Shown piece after piece: positions 23,601 to 31,954 of a stretch of 33,518 nt of DNA. Made by a program: the position numbers and the translations under genes. Below the pieces are notes generated by a model, which saw only the letters and a program-made list of their open reading frames with translations, was not told the DNA's origin and did no database searches. The stretch comes from an uncultured Clostridia bacterium. Its GTDB lineage: Bacteria; Bacillota; Clostridia; TANB77; CAG-508. The stretch is from NCBI GenBank assembly GCA_944386685.1, contig CALXCA010000024.1, positions 1 through 33,518 on the forward strand. The letters are read 5' to 3'. The number at the start of each line of letters is the position of its first letter. Position 1 is the stretch's first letter.

Positions 23601-25446
23601 CAACAAAAAAGAAGAAAGTGGTACAGGAGAAACAGACAATGGAGATGGAAGAGGAACAGAATATAGTGGAACATATACAATAGAAAAAATAGTTATAACA
23701 CAAAATATAGAAGGAAAATCAAGGGATAATTCAAACTTAAAAGTATATTATACACAAGATGAACAAGTAAAAACAGCTACAGCAAAAGATGATAATATAG
23801 GAGAAGCAGGAATATGGACAGAAGTGCAAGAAACAAAAACTTCAACAAATAATCTAGAAGATAATAATACAATAAAAAATAATACTATGATAGAAAATAG
23901 TGAAAACTCAAATATAAATAATATAACTCAAAATAATGATGCAACAGAAAACAGTACAAATGCAATAAATATAACAAGTTATAATTTAAATGTAGAACAA
24001 GCAAATGATGGAGTAACAGGAATAGCAATAAAAGGAGAGCTAGCAGGACAAACAGAAATAGTAGTAGATATATACATAAAAACAAATGGAAACCAAGTAG
24101 AAGACAAATATGTAAATTCAGCAACAGCCCAAACCCAAACAATAACAGAAGTAGTACAAACATCACAAGAAAAAGCTCAAGTAATAGGAAGAACAATAAG
24201 TGGAAAAGTATGGCTAGACGAAAATTATAATAACATAATAGACAATAATGAAGACTTAGGAAATATAAATAGAGAAGAAATCTGGATAAAACTATACAAA
24301 GAAAATGAAAATAAGGAATTAGAAGAAGTAACAAATGTAGATGGAGAGAAAGTTGAAGCAATAAATCCAGATGAAACAGGATATTATGAATTTACGCACT
24401 TACCAGCAGAAAAATATGTAGTAAAAATAGAATATAATGGAGAAAAATACAAACTAGTAGAAAAAGAAATAGGCTCAAATACAGAAATAAATAGCAAATT
24501 TGAGATAGAGACAAGTTCAGATACAGGAGAAAGTTCAAATTTAGAAGTTGGAGAAAATTCAGAGACAGGAACAGAAGAGAGTACCCAAAATGAACAAAAC
24601 TCAAATTTGGTAAAAGAGATAGGAAAAACAGACTTAATAGAAAAGTTAAATGATAATTCAAATTACATGATAAAAGAAGAAAATGTAAATGCAGGATTAA
24701 AAGAAAAAATAAACTTAGAATTCACAAAAGTAGCAGAAGAAGACCATACAGACAAAATAGGAGGAACAGAATTTAAACTATATAAACTAGTATGTACAGA
24801 ACATGAAGAAGGATATCATGATACAGAATTAATTAATTCACAAATTATAGAAAAAACAGAAAGTAGCAGTAATAGCAATAATGCAAATAATACCCAAAAT
24901 GCAGATAACACAAATACTACAGAAAATTTAGACAATAACTGTTGGCAATTAGTAGATACACAAACAAGTAAAATAGCAATAACAAATGAAAATCAAGGAA
25001 CAGTAAAATTCGAAGATTTAGAAATAAACCAAGAATACAGATTAGTAGAAACAAAAGCCTCAATAAACAGAATAAAACCAGAAGGACAGTGGAAAATAGA
25101 ATTTTCACTTGTAGATGAATCAAAAGAAAGTACAGATACAGAAAACAAAACAGAAGATGAAAATTCAAGTGCAGGTATAAACACAGAAATAACCAAAATA
25201 AACAATGGAGTAAAAATAAAAATAGAATCAATAGGAGAAAAAGAGCCACCAGCATTTGCAATAACCAAAAATGAAGAAACAGGGATAATAGAAGAACTAT
25301 TATTACCAAACAGAGCATATTTCCAATTTCCAGCAAGTGGAAGCATAGGAAGTAAAACAATATATCAAGTTGGAATAGCAACATTAATATTAGGAATGTT
25401 TCTACTAATTATAAGAAATAAAAATTTAATAAAAAACAAAAAATAA
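20693..25446 (+). CDS. giant wall-anchored adhesin (SdrD_B/SpaA type) with -1 frameshift near the start
   Basis: Surface protein of about 1,584 residues if translation starts at ATG 20693 (ribosome binding site GAGGAAAG) and shifts to the -1 frame at AAAAAAG (20779-20785). Without a shift the first frame stops at 20797 after 34 codons. The long frame alone (from ATG 20827, 1,539 residues) lacks a good ribosome binding site. A hydrophobic segment follows the shift (KAVIMLIIIGVVLAGLLTKE). Numbering from 20827: ~1,100 residues of repetitive beta-rich, Asn/Glu/Thr-rich sequence; an SdrD_B/Cna-B domain (about 1120-1215, ISGKVWLDENYNNIIDNNED); a SpaA-type domain (about 1295-1420); a sortase signal FPASG at 1501-1505; a membrane helix and a basic tail. 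Likely mediates adhesion. The sortase is not in the window. Confidence 0.85.
20779..20785 (+). promoter_or_regulatory. A AAA AAG slippery heptamer
   Basis: In the frame of ATG 20693 the codons read ATA AAA AAG, giving the heptamer A AAA AAG used for -1 frameshifting in dnaX and IS3-family elements. Slipping back one base enters the 1.5-kb adhesin frame (KKGTTVIEFNLSK) and avoids the TAA at 20795. No strong stimulatory stem or upstream ribosome binding site is obvious. Confidence 0.5.
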
Positions 25447-25459
25447 TTTTGTTTTGGAG

Positions 25460-25786
25460 TATAATTGGGGTCGGTCCTTTTCTTTGTTGGGGTCGGTCCC
25501 TTTTTTGGTTGGTGGTTGGTGCTGGTGCCGTGTCTGGTTTTGTCTGGGGTCGGTCCTAAATTAAGCCAATATATAAAGTGTTTTTTATACCTTGTGTGTC
25601 GCAACCTACAAAAGAATTTTAATAAGTAGGTTGCTCAAAGTCGCATTCGCTACGCTCATTTGGTCGCTTACGCGGTATTTCAAAACAATTTATATATTGG
25701 GTTTGATTTTAGACCAGGCACCAGCAACAACCACCACCCAAAAAAGGGACCGACCCCAATAAAGAAAAGGACCGACCCCAACTATA
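25460..25786. mobile_element. 327-bp MITE-like element with 70-bp inverted arms
   Basis: Left arm 25460-25529 and right arm 25717-25786 are inverted copies matching at 66 of 70 positions. Each arm has two GGGGTCGGTCC cores. Similarity continues inward (CCAATATATAAA against its complement), except for an extra stretch of about 24 bases with a third core on the left. The centre has a 9-bp hairpin (25601-25609/25626-25634) and GC-richer sequence (TCGCATTCGCTACGCTCATT). No coding frame. The right end touches the asnS stop, so it may also terminate asnS. The cores recall REP-type sequences mobilized by IS200/RAYT-like transposases, an inference only. Confidence 0.8.
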
Positions 25787-25788
25787 TG

Positions 25789-27177
25789 TTAAAATTCACA
25801 ATTATTTGGTGTTCTAGGAAAAGGAATAACATCTCTAATGTTTTCTATACCAGTAATATACATAAGTAATCTTTCAAATCCTAGACCAAATCCAGAATGA
25901 ATATTTGTACCATATTTACGTAAATCTAAATACCAATATAGAGGTTCTTGTTCAATTCCCATTTCTTTCATACGAGAAACAAGCTTATTGTAATCCTCTT
26001 CCCTTTGAGATCCACCCATAATTTCTCCAGCACCAGGAACCTCTAAATCAACACCTGCAACTGTTTTTCCATCTGGATTTAATTTCATATAATAAGATTT
26101 AATATCTTTTGGCCAATTTTTTACAAAAACAGGACCATTAAAATATTCTGTAATATATTTTTCATGCTCTTTTGCTAAATCTCCACCATATTCTGGCTCA
26201 AATTCCCAAGTTCTATCTGCTTTTTTTAGAATATCAATAACATCTTTGTGGTCAATTCTAACAAATTCAGAATCTAATAATTTATTTAATTTTTGTTTTA
26301 ATCCTTTTTCTATAAAATTATCACAAAAATCAATTTCTTCTGGACATTTGTCCATTACTGTTTTAACAATGTATTTTAAACAGTCTTCTTCAATATCCAT
26401 TAACTCATCTAAATCACAAAAAGATATTTCTGGTTCTATCATCCAAAATTCATTTGCATGAGTTTTGGTATTAGAATTTTCACTTCTCAAAGTTGGTCCA
26501 AATGTATAAATTTTGCCAAAGGCAGAAGCAAAAGTTTCTCCATGTAATTGACCAGAACCTGTAATATATGCTTTTTTGCCAAATAAATCTTCAGAAAAAT
26601 CTACTTTTCCATCTTTTTTTGGCAATTCTTCATCTAAATTAAAAGTTGTTAATTTAAACATTTCTGCAGAACCTTCGCAATCTGCACAAGTTATAATTGG
26701 TGAATGTACATACACATATCCTCTGTCTTGAAAATATTGATGAATAGCAAATGCAGTAACACTTCTAATTCTAAAAACAGCATTAAAAGTATTTGTTCTA
26801 GGACGTAAATGTGCAATAGTTCTTAAATATTCAAAAGAATGTCTTTTCTTTTGAAGAGGATAATCTGTAGGTGACAATGCTTCAATAACTATTGAACTAG
26901 CTTGTATTTCAAATGGTTGTTTTGCATTTTCTGTAATAACTACAGTACCTGTAACCTTTATTGTGGAACTAATTGTCAATTTTGTGATATTTTCAAAATT
27001 TGATAATTTATCATTAAAAACAATTTGAACATTTTTAAAAAAAGAACCATCATTTAGTTCTATAAAACCAAAAGTTTTTGAATCTCTAATTGTTTTTACC
27101 CATCCCTCAATAGTAATTTCTTTGTTTTCGTAGTTTTTAGTATTTTTGTATAAATCTTTAATAGTTAAATTAGTCAT
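25789..27177 (-). CDS. asnS: asparaginyl-tRNA synthetase
   Basis: 462 residues from ATG 27177, preferred to the upstream ATG at 27231 because AGAAGGGATGGG precedes it and the family N-terminus (MTNLTIKDLYKNTKNYENKE) starts there. Charges tRNA-Asn with asparagine. It has the OB-fold anticodon domain (about 1-115, ITIEGWVKTIRDSKTFGFIE) and the class II core with motif 2 (TGSGQLHGETFASAFGKIYT, later FGPTLRSENSNTKTHANEFW) and motif 3 (SGFGLGFERLLMYITG). The FGPTLRSENSNT and EFWMIEPE segments favour AsnRS over AspRS. Length is standard. Its leader carries a copy of the recurrent CCTT motif. No T-box sequence (AGGGTGGNACCGCG) is present in that leader. Confidence 0.96.
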   Translation of the reverse strand: MTNLTIKDLYKNTKNYENKEITIEGWVKTIRDSKTFGFIELNDGSFFKNVQIVFNDKLSNFENITKLTISSTIKVTGTVVITENAKQPFEIQASSIVIEALSPTDYPLQKKRHSFEYLRTIAHLRPRTNTFNAVFRIRSVTAFAIHQYFQDRGYVYVHSPIITCADCEGSAEMFKLTTFNLDEELPKKDGKVDFSEDLFGKKAYITGSGQLHGETFASAFGKIYTFGPTLRSENSNTKTHANEFWMIEPEISFCDLDELMDIEEDCLKYIVKTVMDKCPEEIDFCDNFIEKGLKQKLNKLLDSEFVRIDHKDVIDILKKADRTWEFEPEYGGDLAKEHEKYITEYFNGPVFVKNWPKDIKSYYMKLNPDGKTVAGVDLEVPGAGEIMGGSQREEDYNKLVSRMKEMGIEQEPLYWYLDLRKYGTNIHSGFGLGFERLLMYITGIENIRDVIPFPRTPNNCEF

Positions 27178-27258
27178 ATAAAATCCCATCCCTTCTAAGG
27201 TACATATAGTTATGAAAGTAATTTCTTCCAAGCTAATTCCCTTTTTTTGTTAGTATGG
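27178..27258 (-). promoter_or_regulatory. recurrent 5' leader, copy D (asnS)
   Basis: On the minus strand: CTAAC...ATTAG weak hairpin, AAGAAATTACTTT, then CTATATGTACCTTAGAAGGG and ATGGGATTTTATATG. CCTT pairs with the AAGG that is the ribosome binding site. It aligns with orphan copy C from an upstream GTATAA box through to the ATG. Confidence 0.6.
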
Positions 27259-27310
27259 CAAAATTATACAATATTATGTAAAAAAAAACAAGTCAAAACT
27301 TAAAAAAATC

Positions 27311-27339
27311 TTGCACAAAAGTTAAATACGTTATATAAT
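27311..27339 (+). promoter_or_regulatory. promoter of the tetR-acyl-CoA synthetase operon
   Basis: TTGCAC (27311-27316), 17-base spacer, TATAAT (27334-27339). Confidence 0.7.
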
Positions 27340-27445
27340 GTATCTGTAAAATTAAAGAGTAAAAAGGAAATATAGGACAACATTTAAACTACTTATAAGA
27401 AAAATTTAAAATTCTGATTTAAATAAGAAAATATTAAACAAAAAT

Positions 27446-28048
27446 ATGCCTAATGAAAGGGTGAATGGAAAATTGAATAAAACAAAGAGAAAAATATTTG
27501 AAACTTCAATGAAATTATTTGCAGAAAAAGGATATGATGCAACAAGTATAGAAGAAATAACTGCAACAGTGGGGGTGGCAAAGGGAACATTGTATTATCA
27601 TTTTTCAAGCAAAGAAGAAATATTCAATTTTTTAATTGAAGAAGGAATAAAGCTATTACAAAATAGTGTAGACATCAAAACTTCAAAACACAACAACTAT
27701 ATTGATAAAATAAAAGCTATAGTATTAATACAAATAAAAATAGTAGTCAAATATGAAAATATAATAACAATATTATTAAGTCAATTTTGGGGAACTAAAG
27801 AGAGAAATAAAAAATGTCAAGAATTAGTATATCAATATATTGGAAAAATTGAAAAGATAGTACAAGAAGGAATAGAAAAGGGAGAAATAAAAAAAGGTGA
27901 TACAAGAGCAATTGCTTCAGAAATATATGGGTTAATTTGCTCTACACTAGTTTACCAAAAAAGAGAAAATAAAGATATGAATATAATGCAGTTATATCGT
28001 GAATATGAAAATACAGTTATAAATGGATTAAGAAATAAAGCTGTATAA
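27446..28048 (+). CDS. TetR-family transcriptional repressor
   Basis: About 200 residues. The N-terminal helix-turn-helix is typical: IFETSMKLFAEKGYDATSIE, then EITATVGVAKGTLYYHFSSK. The C-terminal helical domain would bind a ligand. ATG 27446 has no ribosome binding site. TTG at 27473 (giving MNKTKRKIFETS) lies behind AAAGGG and is the more likely start, nine residues shorter. It is 64 bases before an acyl-CoA synthetase gene and shares its promoter. TetR proteins in such positions (FadR/FabR-like) usually respond to acyl-CoA and control the neighbouring lipid gene, so that is the likely role here. Confidence 0.88.
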   Translation: MPNERVNGKLNKTKRKIFETSMKLFAEKGYDATSIEEITATVGVAKGTLYYHFSSKEEIFNFLIEEGIKLLQNSVDIKTSKHNNYIDKIKAIVLIQIKIVVKYENIITILLSQFWGTKERNKKCQELVYQYIGKIEKIVQEGIEKGEIKKGDTRAIASEIYGLICSTLVYQKRENKDMNIMQLYREYENTVINGLRNKAV

Positions 28049-28112
28049 AAGAAATAAATTATGTTCTAAAAAATTTAAGCAATATTTAATCAAAGAAAGG
28101 AATGGAATAATA

Positions 28113-29831
28113 ATGGAATCAAAATCTAAAACATTTAAATATACAGATTTAAAAGATATGTTAAAACAAACAGGAGATGCATATGGAGAAAGACCTGCAT
28201 ATATGTTTAAAGCAGATGAACAAGGAAAATACAAAACAATAACTCATAAACAATTTAGAGATGAAATAAATGCATTAGGTACAGCCCTAATACAAATGGG
28301 ATTAAAAAATAAAAGAATTGCAGTAATTTCAGAAAACAGATATGAGTGGGAATTAGCATATCTATCAGTTGTAACAGGTGTTGGAGTAGTAGTTCCATTA
28401 GACAAAGCATTACCAGATAATGAGTTAGAAAATCTAGTACTTCGCTCACAAGTAGAAGCAATTTTTTATTCAAAAAAATATGATGGAATAATGAATACAT
28501 TAAGAGAAAAAAAGAATACCAATTTAAAATATTTTATTTCAATGGATTTAGAAGAAAATACAAATGGTATATATTCTCAAAAAATATTAGTTGAAAAAGG
28601 AAAAAAATTAATAGAAAATGGAGATAATAGTTTTTTAGAAGCAAAAATTAATCCAGAAGAAATGGGAATAATGTTATTTACATCTGGAACCACAGCTATG
28701 TCCAAAGCAGTAATGTTATCACATAAAAACCTAGTTACAAATGTAATGGATATTACACAAAGGTTTGATTTAAACGAAGAAGACGTTTTACTATCATTTT
28801 TACCACTACACCATGTATTCGAATGTACTGTTGGATTTTTATATCCAGTGTCAATAGGTGGATGTATAGTATTTTGTGAGGGTGTAAAACATATGGCAAA
28901 TAATATCAAAGATTATGGAATAACAGCAATGATATCTGTACCAGCAGTTTTTGATATTATATATAGAAAAGTAATGAAAGAAATAGAGAAAAAAGGAAAA
29001 TTAGCAACATTAGAAAAAGGAAAGAAAATATCTAATTTATTATTAAAAGTAAAAATAGACTTAAGAAAAAAACTATTTAAAGAAGTGCATGAAAGTCTAG
29101 GACCAAAACTAAAACTAGTAGTAACAGGAGGAGCAGCATTAGACCCAGAAACAGAAAAAGGATTTAATGACTTAGGATTTGATGTAGAACAAGGCTATGG
29201 ACTAACAGAAACATCACCAGTAATAGCAGCAGAAACTCCAAAATGTAGAAAATTAGGATCTATAGGAAAAAAATTTCCTAGTGTAGAAGTAAAAATAGAC
29301 AATCCAGATTCTGAGGGTGTAGGAGAATTAATGGCAAAAGGACCATCTGTAATGTTAGGATATTATAATAATGAAGAAGCAACAAAAGAAGCATTAGAAC
29401 CAGATGGATGGTTCCATACAGGAGATTTAGCAAGAATAGATGAAGAAGGATTTATATTCATATTAGGAAGAAAGAAAAGTGTGATAGTGTTAAATAATGG
29501 AAAAAATGTATTTCCAGAAGAAATAGAAACATTATTTAATAAAGTAGAGGGAATAAAAGAATCATTTGTATATGAGAAAAAAGAAGCAGATGGAGATGTA
29601 AAAGTCTGTGCAGAAATTGTATATGATAAAGATCTAATTAAAGAATTATATAATATAGAAGGAGAAGAAAATATAAGAAATTTCCTATGGGAAAAAGTTA
29701 AAGAAGTTAATAAATTAATGCCTAAATATAAATATGTTAGAGAAATGGTAATAACAGAAGAACCTTTAATAAAAACAACTACATTAAAAATAAAAAGACA
29801 TGAAGAACTAAAAAAAGTTTTAGGAAAATAA
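28113..29831 (+). CDS. fadD: long-chain fatty acid-CoA ligase (AMP-forming)
   Basis: 572 residues. Activates fatty acids with ATP and CoA through an acyl-adenylate. Core motifs of the ANL superfamily are visible: P-loop-like LFTSGTTAMSKAVMLSHKN (188-206), QGYGLTETSPVIA, GWFHTGDLARIDEEGFIFIL with the adenylate-binding Asp, and the GRKKSVIVLNNGKNVFPEEI hinge. The C-terminal domain ends with EPLIKTTTLKIKRHEELKKV, including the usual catalytic Lys region. The P-loop has AMSKA where many enzymes have GxPKG, a variant of Clostridia. Ribosome binding site AGAAAGGAATGG before ATG 28113. The symbol names the family; chain-length preference is unknown. Confidence 0.9.
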   Translation: MESKSKTFKYTDLKDMLKQTGDAYGERPAYMFKADEQGKYKTITHKQFRDEINALGTALIQMGLKNKRIAVISENRYEWELAYLSVVTGVGVVVPLDKALPDNELENLVLRSQVEAIFYSKKYDGIMNTLREKKNTNLKYFISMDLEENTNGIYSQKILVEKGKKLIENGDNSFLEAKINPEEMGIMLFTSGTTAMSKAVMLSHKNLVTNVMDITQRFDLNEEDVLLSFLPLHHVFECTVGFLYPVSIGGCIVFCEGVKHMANNIKDYGITAMISVPAVFDIIYRKVMKEIEKKGKLATLEKGKKISNLLLKVKIDLRKKLFKEVHESLGPKLKLVVTGGAALDPETEKGFNDLGFDVEQGYGLTETSPVIAAETPKCRKLGSIGKKFPSVEVKIDNPDSEGVGELMAKGPSVMLGYYNNEEATKEALEPDGWFHTGDLARIDEEGFIFILGRKKSVIVLNNGKNVFPEEIETLFNKVEGIKESFVYEKKEADGDVKVCAEIVYDKDLIKELYNIEGEENIRNFLWEKVKEVNKLMPKYKYVREMVITEEPLIKTTTLKIKRHEELKKVLGK

Positions 29832-29907
29832 AAAATATTTAATTTAAAAACTAGAATAAATAAGAACAATAAAGTAGTATAAAAATCAAAAATATTACAA
29901 TATTGTT

Positions 29908-30001
29908 ACAAAAATATTACAAAATGTAACAAAAAAGTAATAAAAAAGTAACATAAAAAACCTCAAAAATACTTGTAGTTTTACGGAAACTAGTATATAA
30001 T
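29908..30001 (+). promoter_or_regulatory. phased A-tracts and promoter of the coiled-coil gene
   Basis: TTGTAG (29973-29978), spacer 17, TATAAT (29996-30001). Immediately upstream, six A-tracts of 4-6 bases are centred at about 29912, 29922, 29933, 29944, 29957 and 29967, close to helical repeat spacing. They are separated by GTAAC/TTAC-type blocks. Curved DNA or an UP element is expected. Confidence 0.6.
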
Positions 30002-30050
30002 AAAAAAGAATAATAATTTATATACCACACATGAAGAGGAGGTATTTGCA

Positions 30051-31178
30051 ATGTCAAGAAGAAGAACTGGCATAGTAAATGTTCGAATGGTAATAACAGA
30101 AGAAAAAATATTATCAAATATAGATAAAGTACAAAAATTAATAAATCCAAAAAGCAAAAAGCAAATAGTTCAATTTGAAGATGATACTTATTTTAAAGAC
30201 CTAATTGAATCTATAAAAGCTTATTTAATAGAATATCCAAAGAAAAAGAATTTTCCTGTAAATGTATATAAAGCAGCCTATGAACTTGTAGAATTTGCAA
30301 CAAATCAATTTGAAGAAAATACAAAAAAAGTTGAAGAACTTATCAGACAAAGAGAAGAAAATATAATCTTATCTGGAAAACTTAAAGACTTAATAGAAGC
30401 TGTAGAAAACAAAAATGGAGATTGGAAAGAAAGAGTAGACAAAGTAGAAGAAGAAGGAAAATTTGCATCTGATGTTATAGAAACATTAAGAATTGTAGGA
30501 AAAAGTAAATCCAAAACAAGTCAAAACTATCAAGATGCAGTAAAACTTTTAAATGCAAGAGTAAATAACCTAGAAACAAATCTTCATATAGAAATAGACA
30601 TGGAAAGAATAGAAGACAGATCAAAAGCTTTAAGTTATATAGGAATTGAAGTTGCAGACGCATTAAAAGTAATACCAAAACCAATAGAAATGGAAATTGA
30701 GGAAAAACCAGTTACAGAAACAAAACCAGAAAAAGAACTAGAAATTAAAGAACTTGAAATAAAAGAAACTAAGCCAACAAAAGAAATAAAAATTCCAAAA
30801 GAACTAAAAGTTGGAAAAGAAACAAAAATATCTAAAGAACCAAAGCTTGTAAAAGAAAATAAACAAGTAAAAGAATCTGTACCAGACGAAATAGAGGAAA
30901 TACCAGAAATAGAAATACCTGAAATAAAGAAACAAACAGTATCACAAGTTGTTGCAGTAGACAAAACAGAAGAAAATAATGATATTGGACAATTACTAGA
31001 TCAATTTGAAGAAAATAATAAACTAGAAGAATATGAGCAATCAATTTTATTTGAGAAAAAACCATCATTATGGCAAAGATTTAAAAAATCAAAATTTGCA
31101 AGAGCAGTTTCATATATATTTAAAATTAAAATTAGAATTGAACTACCAAACGCATTACCAGAAGGTAGAGGAGAATAA
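30051..31178 (+). CDS. charged coiled-coil protein of unknown function
   Basis: 375 residues, no signal peptide or membrane segment. Residues 1-200 are mainly helical with Lys/Glu heptads (EENTKKVEELIRQREENIIL, then KLKDLIEAVENKNGDWKERV). Residues about 225-300 are low-complexity Lys/Glu/Pro repeats (KELEIKELEIKETKPTKEIK). The C-terminal 60 residues are partly conserved-looking (DIGQLLDQFEENNKL, then PSLWQRFKKSKFARAVSYIF) and basic with hydrophobics, a possible peripheral membrane anchor. Excellent ribosome binding site GAGGAGG before ATG 30051. Transcribed alone. I do not recognise the family. Confidence 0.65.
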   Translation: MSRRRTGIVNVRMVITEEKILSNIDKVQKLINPKSKKQIVQFEDDTYFKDLIESIKAYLIEYPKKKNFPVNVYKAAYELVEFATNQFEENTKKVEELIRQREENIILSGKLKDLIEAVENKNGDWKERVDKVEEEGKFASDVIETLRIVGKSKSKTSQNYQDAVKLLNARVNNLETNLHIEIDMERIEDRSKALSYIGIEVADALKVIPKPIEMEIEEKPVTETKPEKELEIKELEIKETKPTKEIKIPKELKVGKETKISKEPKLVKENKQVKESVPDEIEEIPEIEIPEIKKQTVSQVVAVDKTEENNDIGQLLDQFEENNKLEEYEQSILFEKKPSLWQRFKKSKFARAVSYIFKIKIRIELPNALPEGRGE

Positions 31179-31232
31179 AAAAAAGTAAGATTTTCTAAGA
31201 GAAGTTTATAAAGAAAATCTTACTTTTTTTGT
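31178..31232 (+). terminator. terminator of the coiled-coil gene
   Basis: Perfect 19-bp stem (31178-31196 with 31212-31230) beginning at the stop codon and ending in T7. Confidence 0.9.
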
Positions 31233-31267
31233 TTCCTATTCAATAAAAGATCTTTGCTCAAACAGAT

Positions 31268-31366
31268 GCACACAAATTTTACTTCGTAAAATTTGGTGCA
31301 CGAACAATGACGCGGACTTCAAAATGTTATAAATATATAAAATATTTAAAAAGTCCGCTATTGTTC
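31268..31366 (-). terminator. two nested inverted repeats after tsaE
   Basis: A hairpin with TTCG loop (arms about 31269-31284 and 31289-31303, one bulge) is followed by GAACAAT..GCGGACTT (31302-31319) pairing with AAGTCCGC.ATTGTTC (31351-31366). The outer stem starts directly after the tsaE stop. It probably ends the minus-strand transcript, though no T-run is obvious. Confidence 0.5.
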
Positions 31367-31822
31367 TTAATCTAAAATATTTAAATACTTATTACCAATT
31401 AAATTTATATTCAAATGTCTAACATCATCATTAGAAATATCTTTTTTAAAAACAATTTCTATATAATCCTGTGGAAGTGCTTCTTTTATAAGTTCTCCCC
31501 ACTCAATAATACAAATTCCAGAATTAAAATATTCGTCTCCACCAATAGCATAAAATTCATCAATATCTTCTAATCTATAAACATCAAAATGAAAAATGGT
31601 TATTTTGTTATTTTTGTATTCATTTACAATTGTAAATGTAGGACTTGAAATTTCGTTTTCTAATCCAAAATAGCTTAAAAAGCCTTCAGTAAATTTGGTT
31701 TTTCCAGAACCCAATTCTCCAGATAAAACTATTATATCTCCTATATTTAATTTACTAGCAATTTTTCTTGCCAAATTTTTTGTTTCACATTCATTGTAAG
31801 ATGTTAATTGTACTGTTTTCAC
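31367..31822 (-). CDS. tsaE: tRNA threonylcarbamoyladenosine biosynthesis ATPase TsaE
   Basis: 151 residues from GTG 31822. The ATG nine bases upstream is only two bases from AAGAAAGG, whereas the GTG lies at eight. Small P-loop ATPase that partners TsaB-TsaD in making t6A37 of ANN-decoding tRNAs. Walker A is GELGSGKTKFTEGF; TFTIVNEYKN, FHFDVYRLED and GICIIEWGEL are family motifs. Length is normal. In many Bacillota tsaE heads a tsaE-tsaB-rimI operon. Here it is followed by inverted repeats and a convergent gene, so tsaB is elsewhere. The Ger(x)C gene lies 132 bases upstream on the same strand. Confidence 0.93.
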   Translation of the reverse strand: MKTVQLTSYNECETKNLARKIASKLNIGDIIVLSGELGSGKTKFTEGFLSYFGLENEISSPTFTIVNEYKNNKITIFHFDVYRLEDIDEFYAIGGDEYFNSGICIIEWGELIKEALPQDYIEIVFKKDISNDDVRHLNINLIGNKYLNILD

Positions 31823-31954
31823 AAAAATCATCCTTTCTTATTGCCATTGAAGTATTTAGTATAGAAAATAGTGGCAAATCATATCTACTACTTCATTTCT
31901 ATCGATATTTACTATACACTATTTTTTGTAAAAAAGCAATAAACATATAAGAAT

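Noticed and set aside
20800..25400. Many long minus-strand open frames rich in Leu opposite the adhesin gene
   Set aside because: They mirror the T-poor, A-ending codons of the plus-strand gene, have no ribosome binding sites and give Leu/His/Tyr-rich nonsense. They are shadows of the adhesin.
25595..25670. Possible tRNA in the centre of the inverted-repeat element (GTAGGTTGCTCAAAGTCGC)
   Set aside because: No acceptor stem, T-loop GGTTCGAATCC-type sequence or anticodon arm can be formed.
27178..27330. T-box riboswitch before asnS
   Set aside because: An aminoacyl-tRNA synthetase leader is the right place, but there is no T-box core, no specifier stem and no terminator. Only the short CCTT leader is seen.
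31768..31950. Short plus-strand frame across the tsaE-Ger(x)C gap
   Set aside because: It runs antisense to the tsaE start and through the leader; no ribosome binding site and no protein-like composition.
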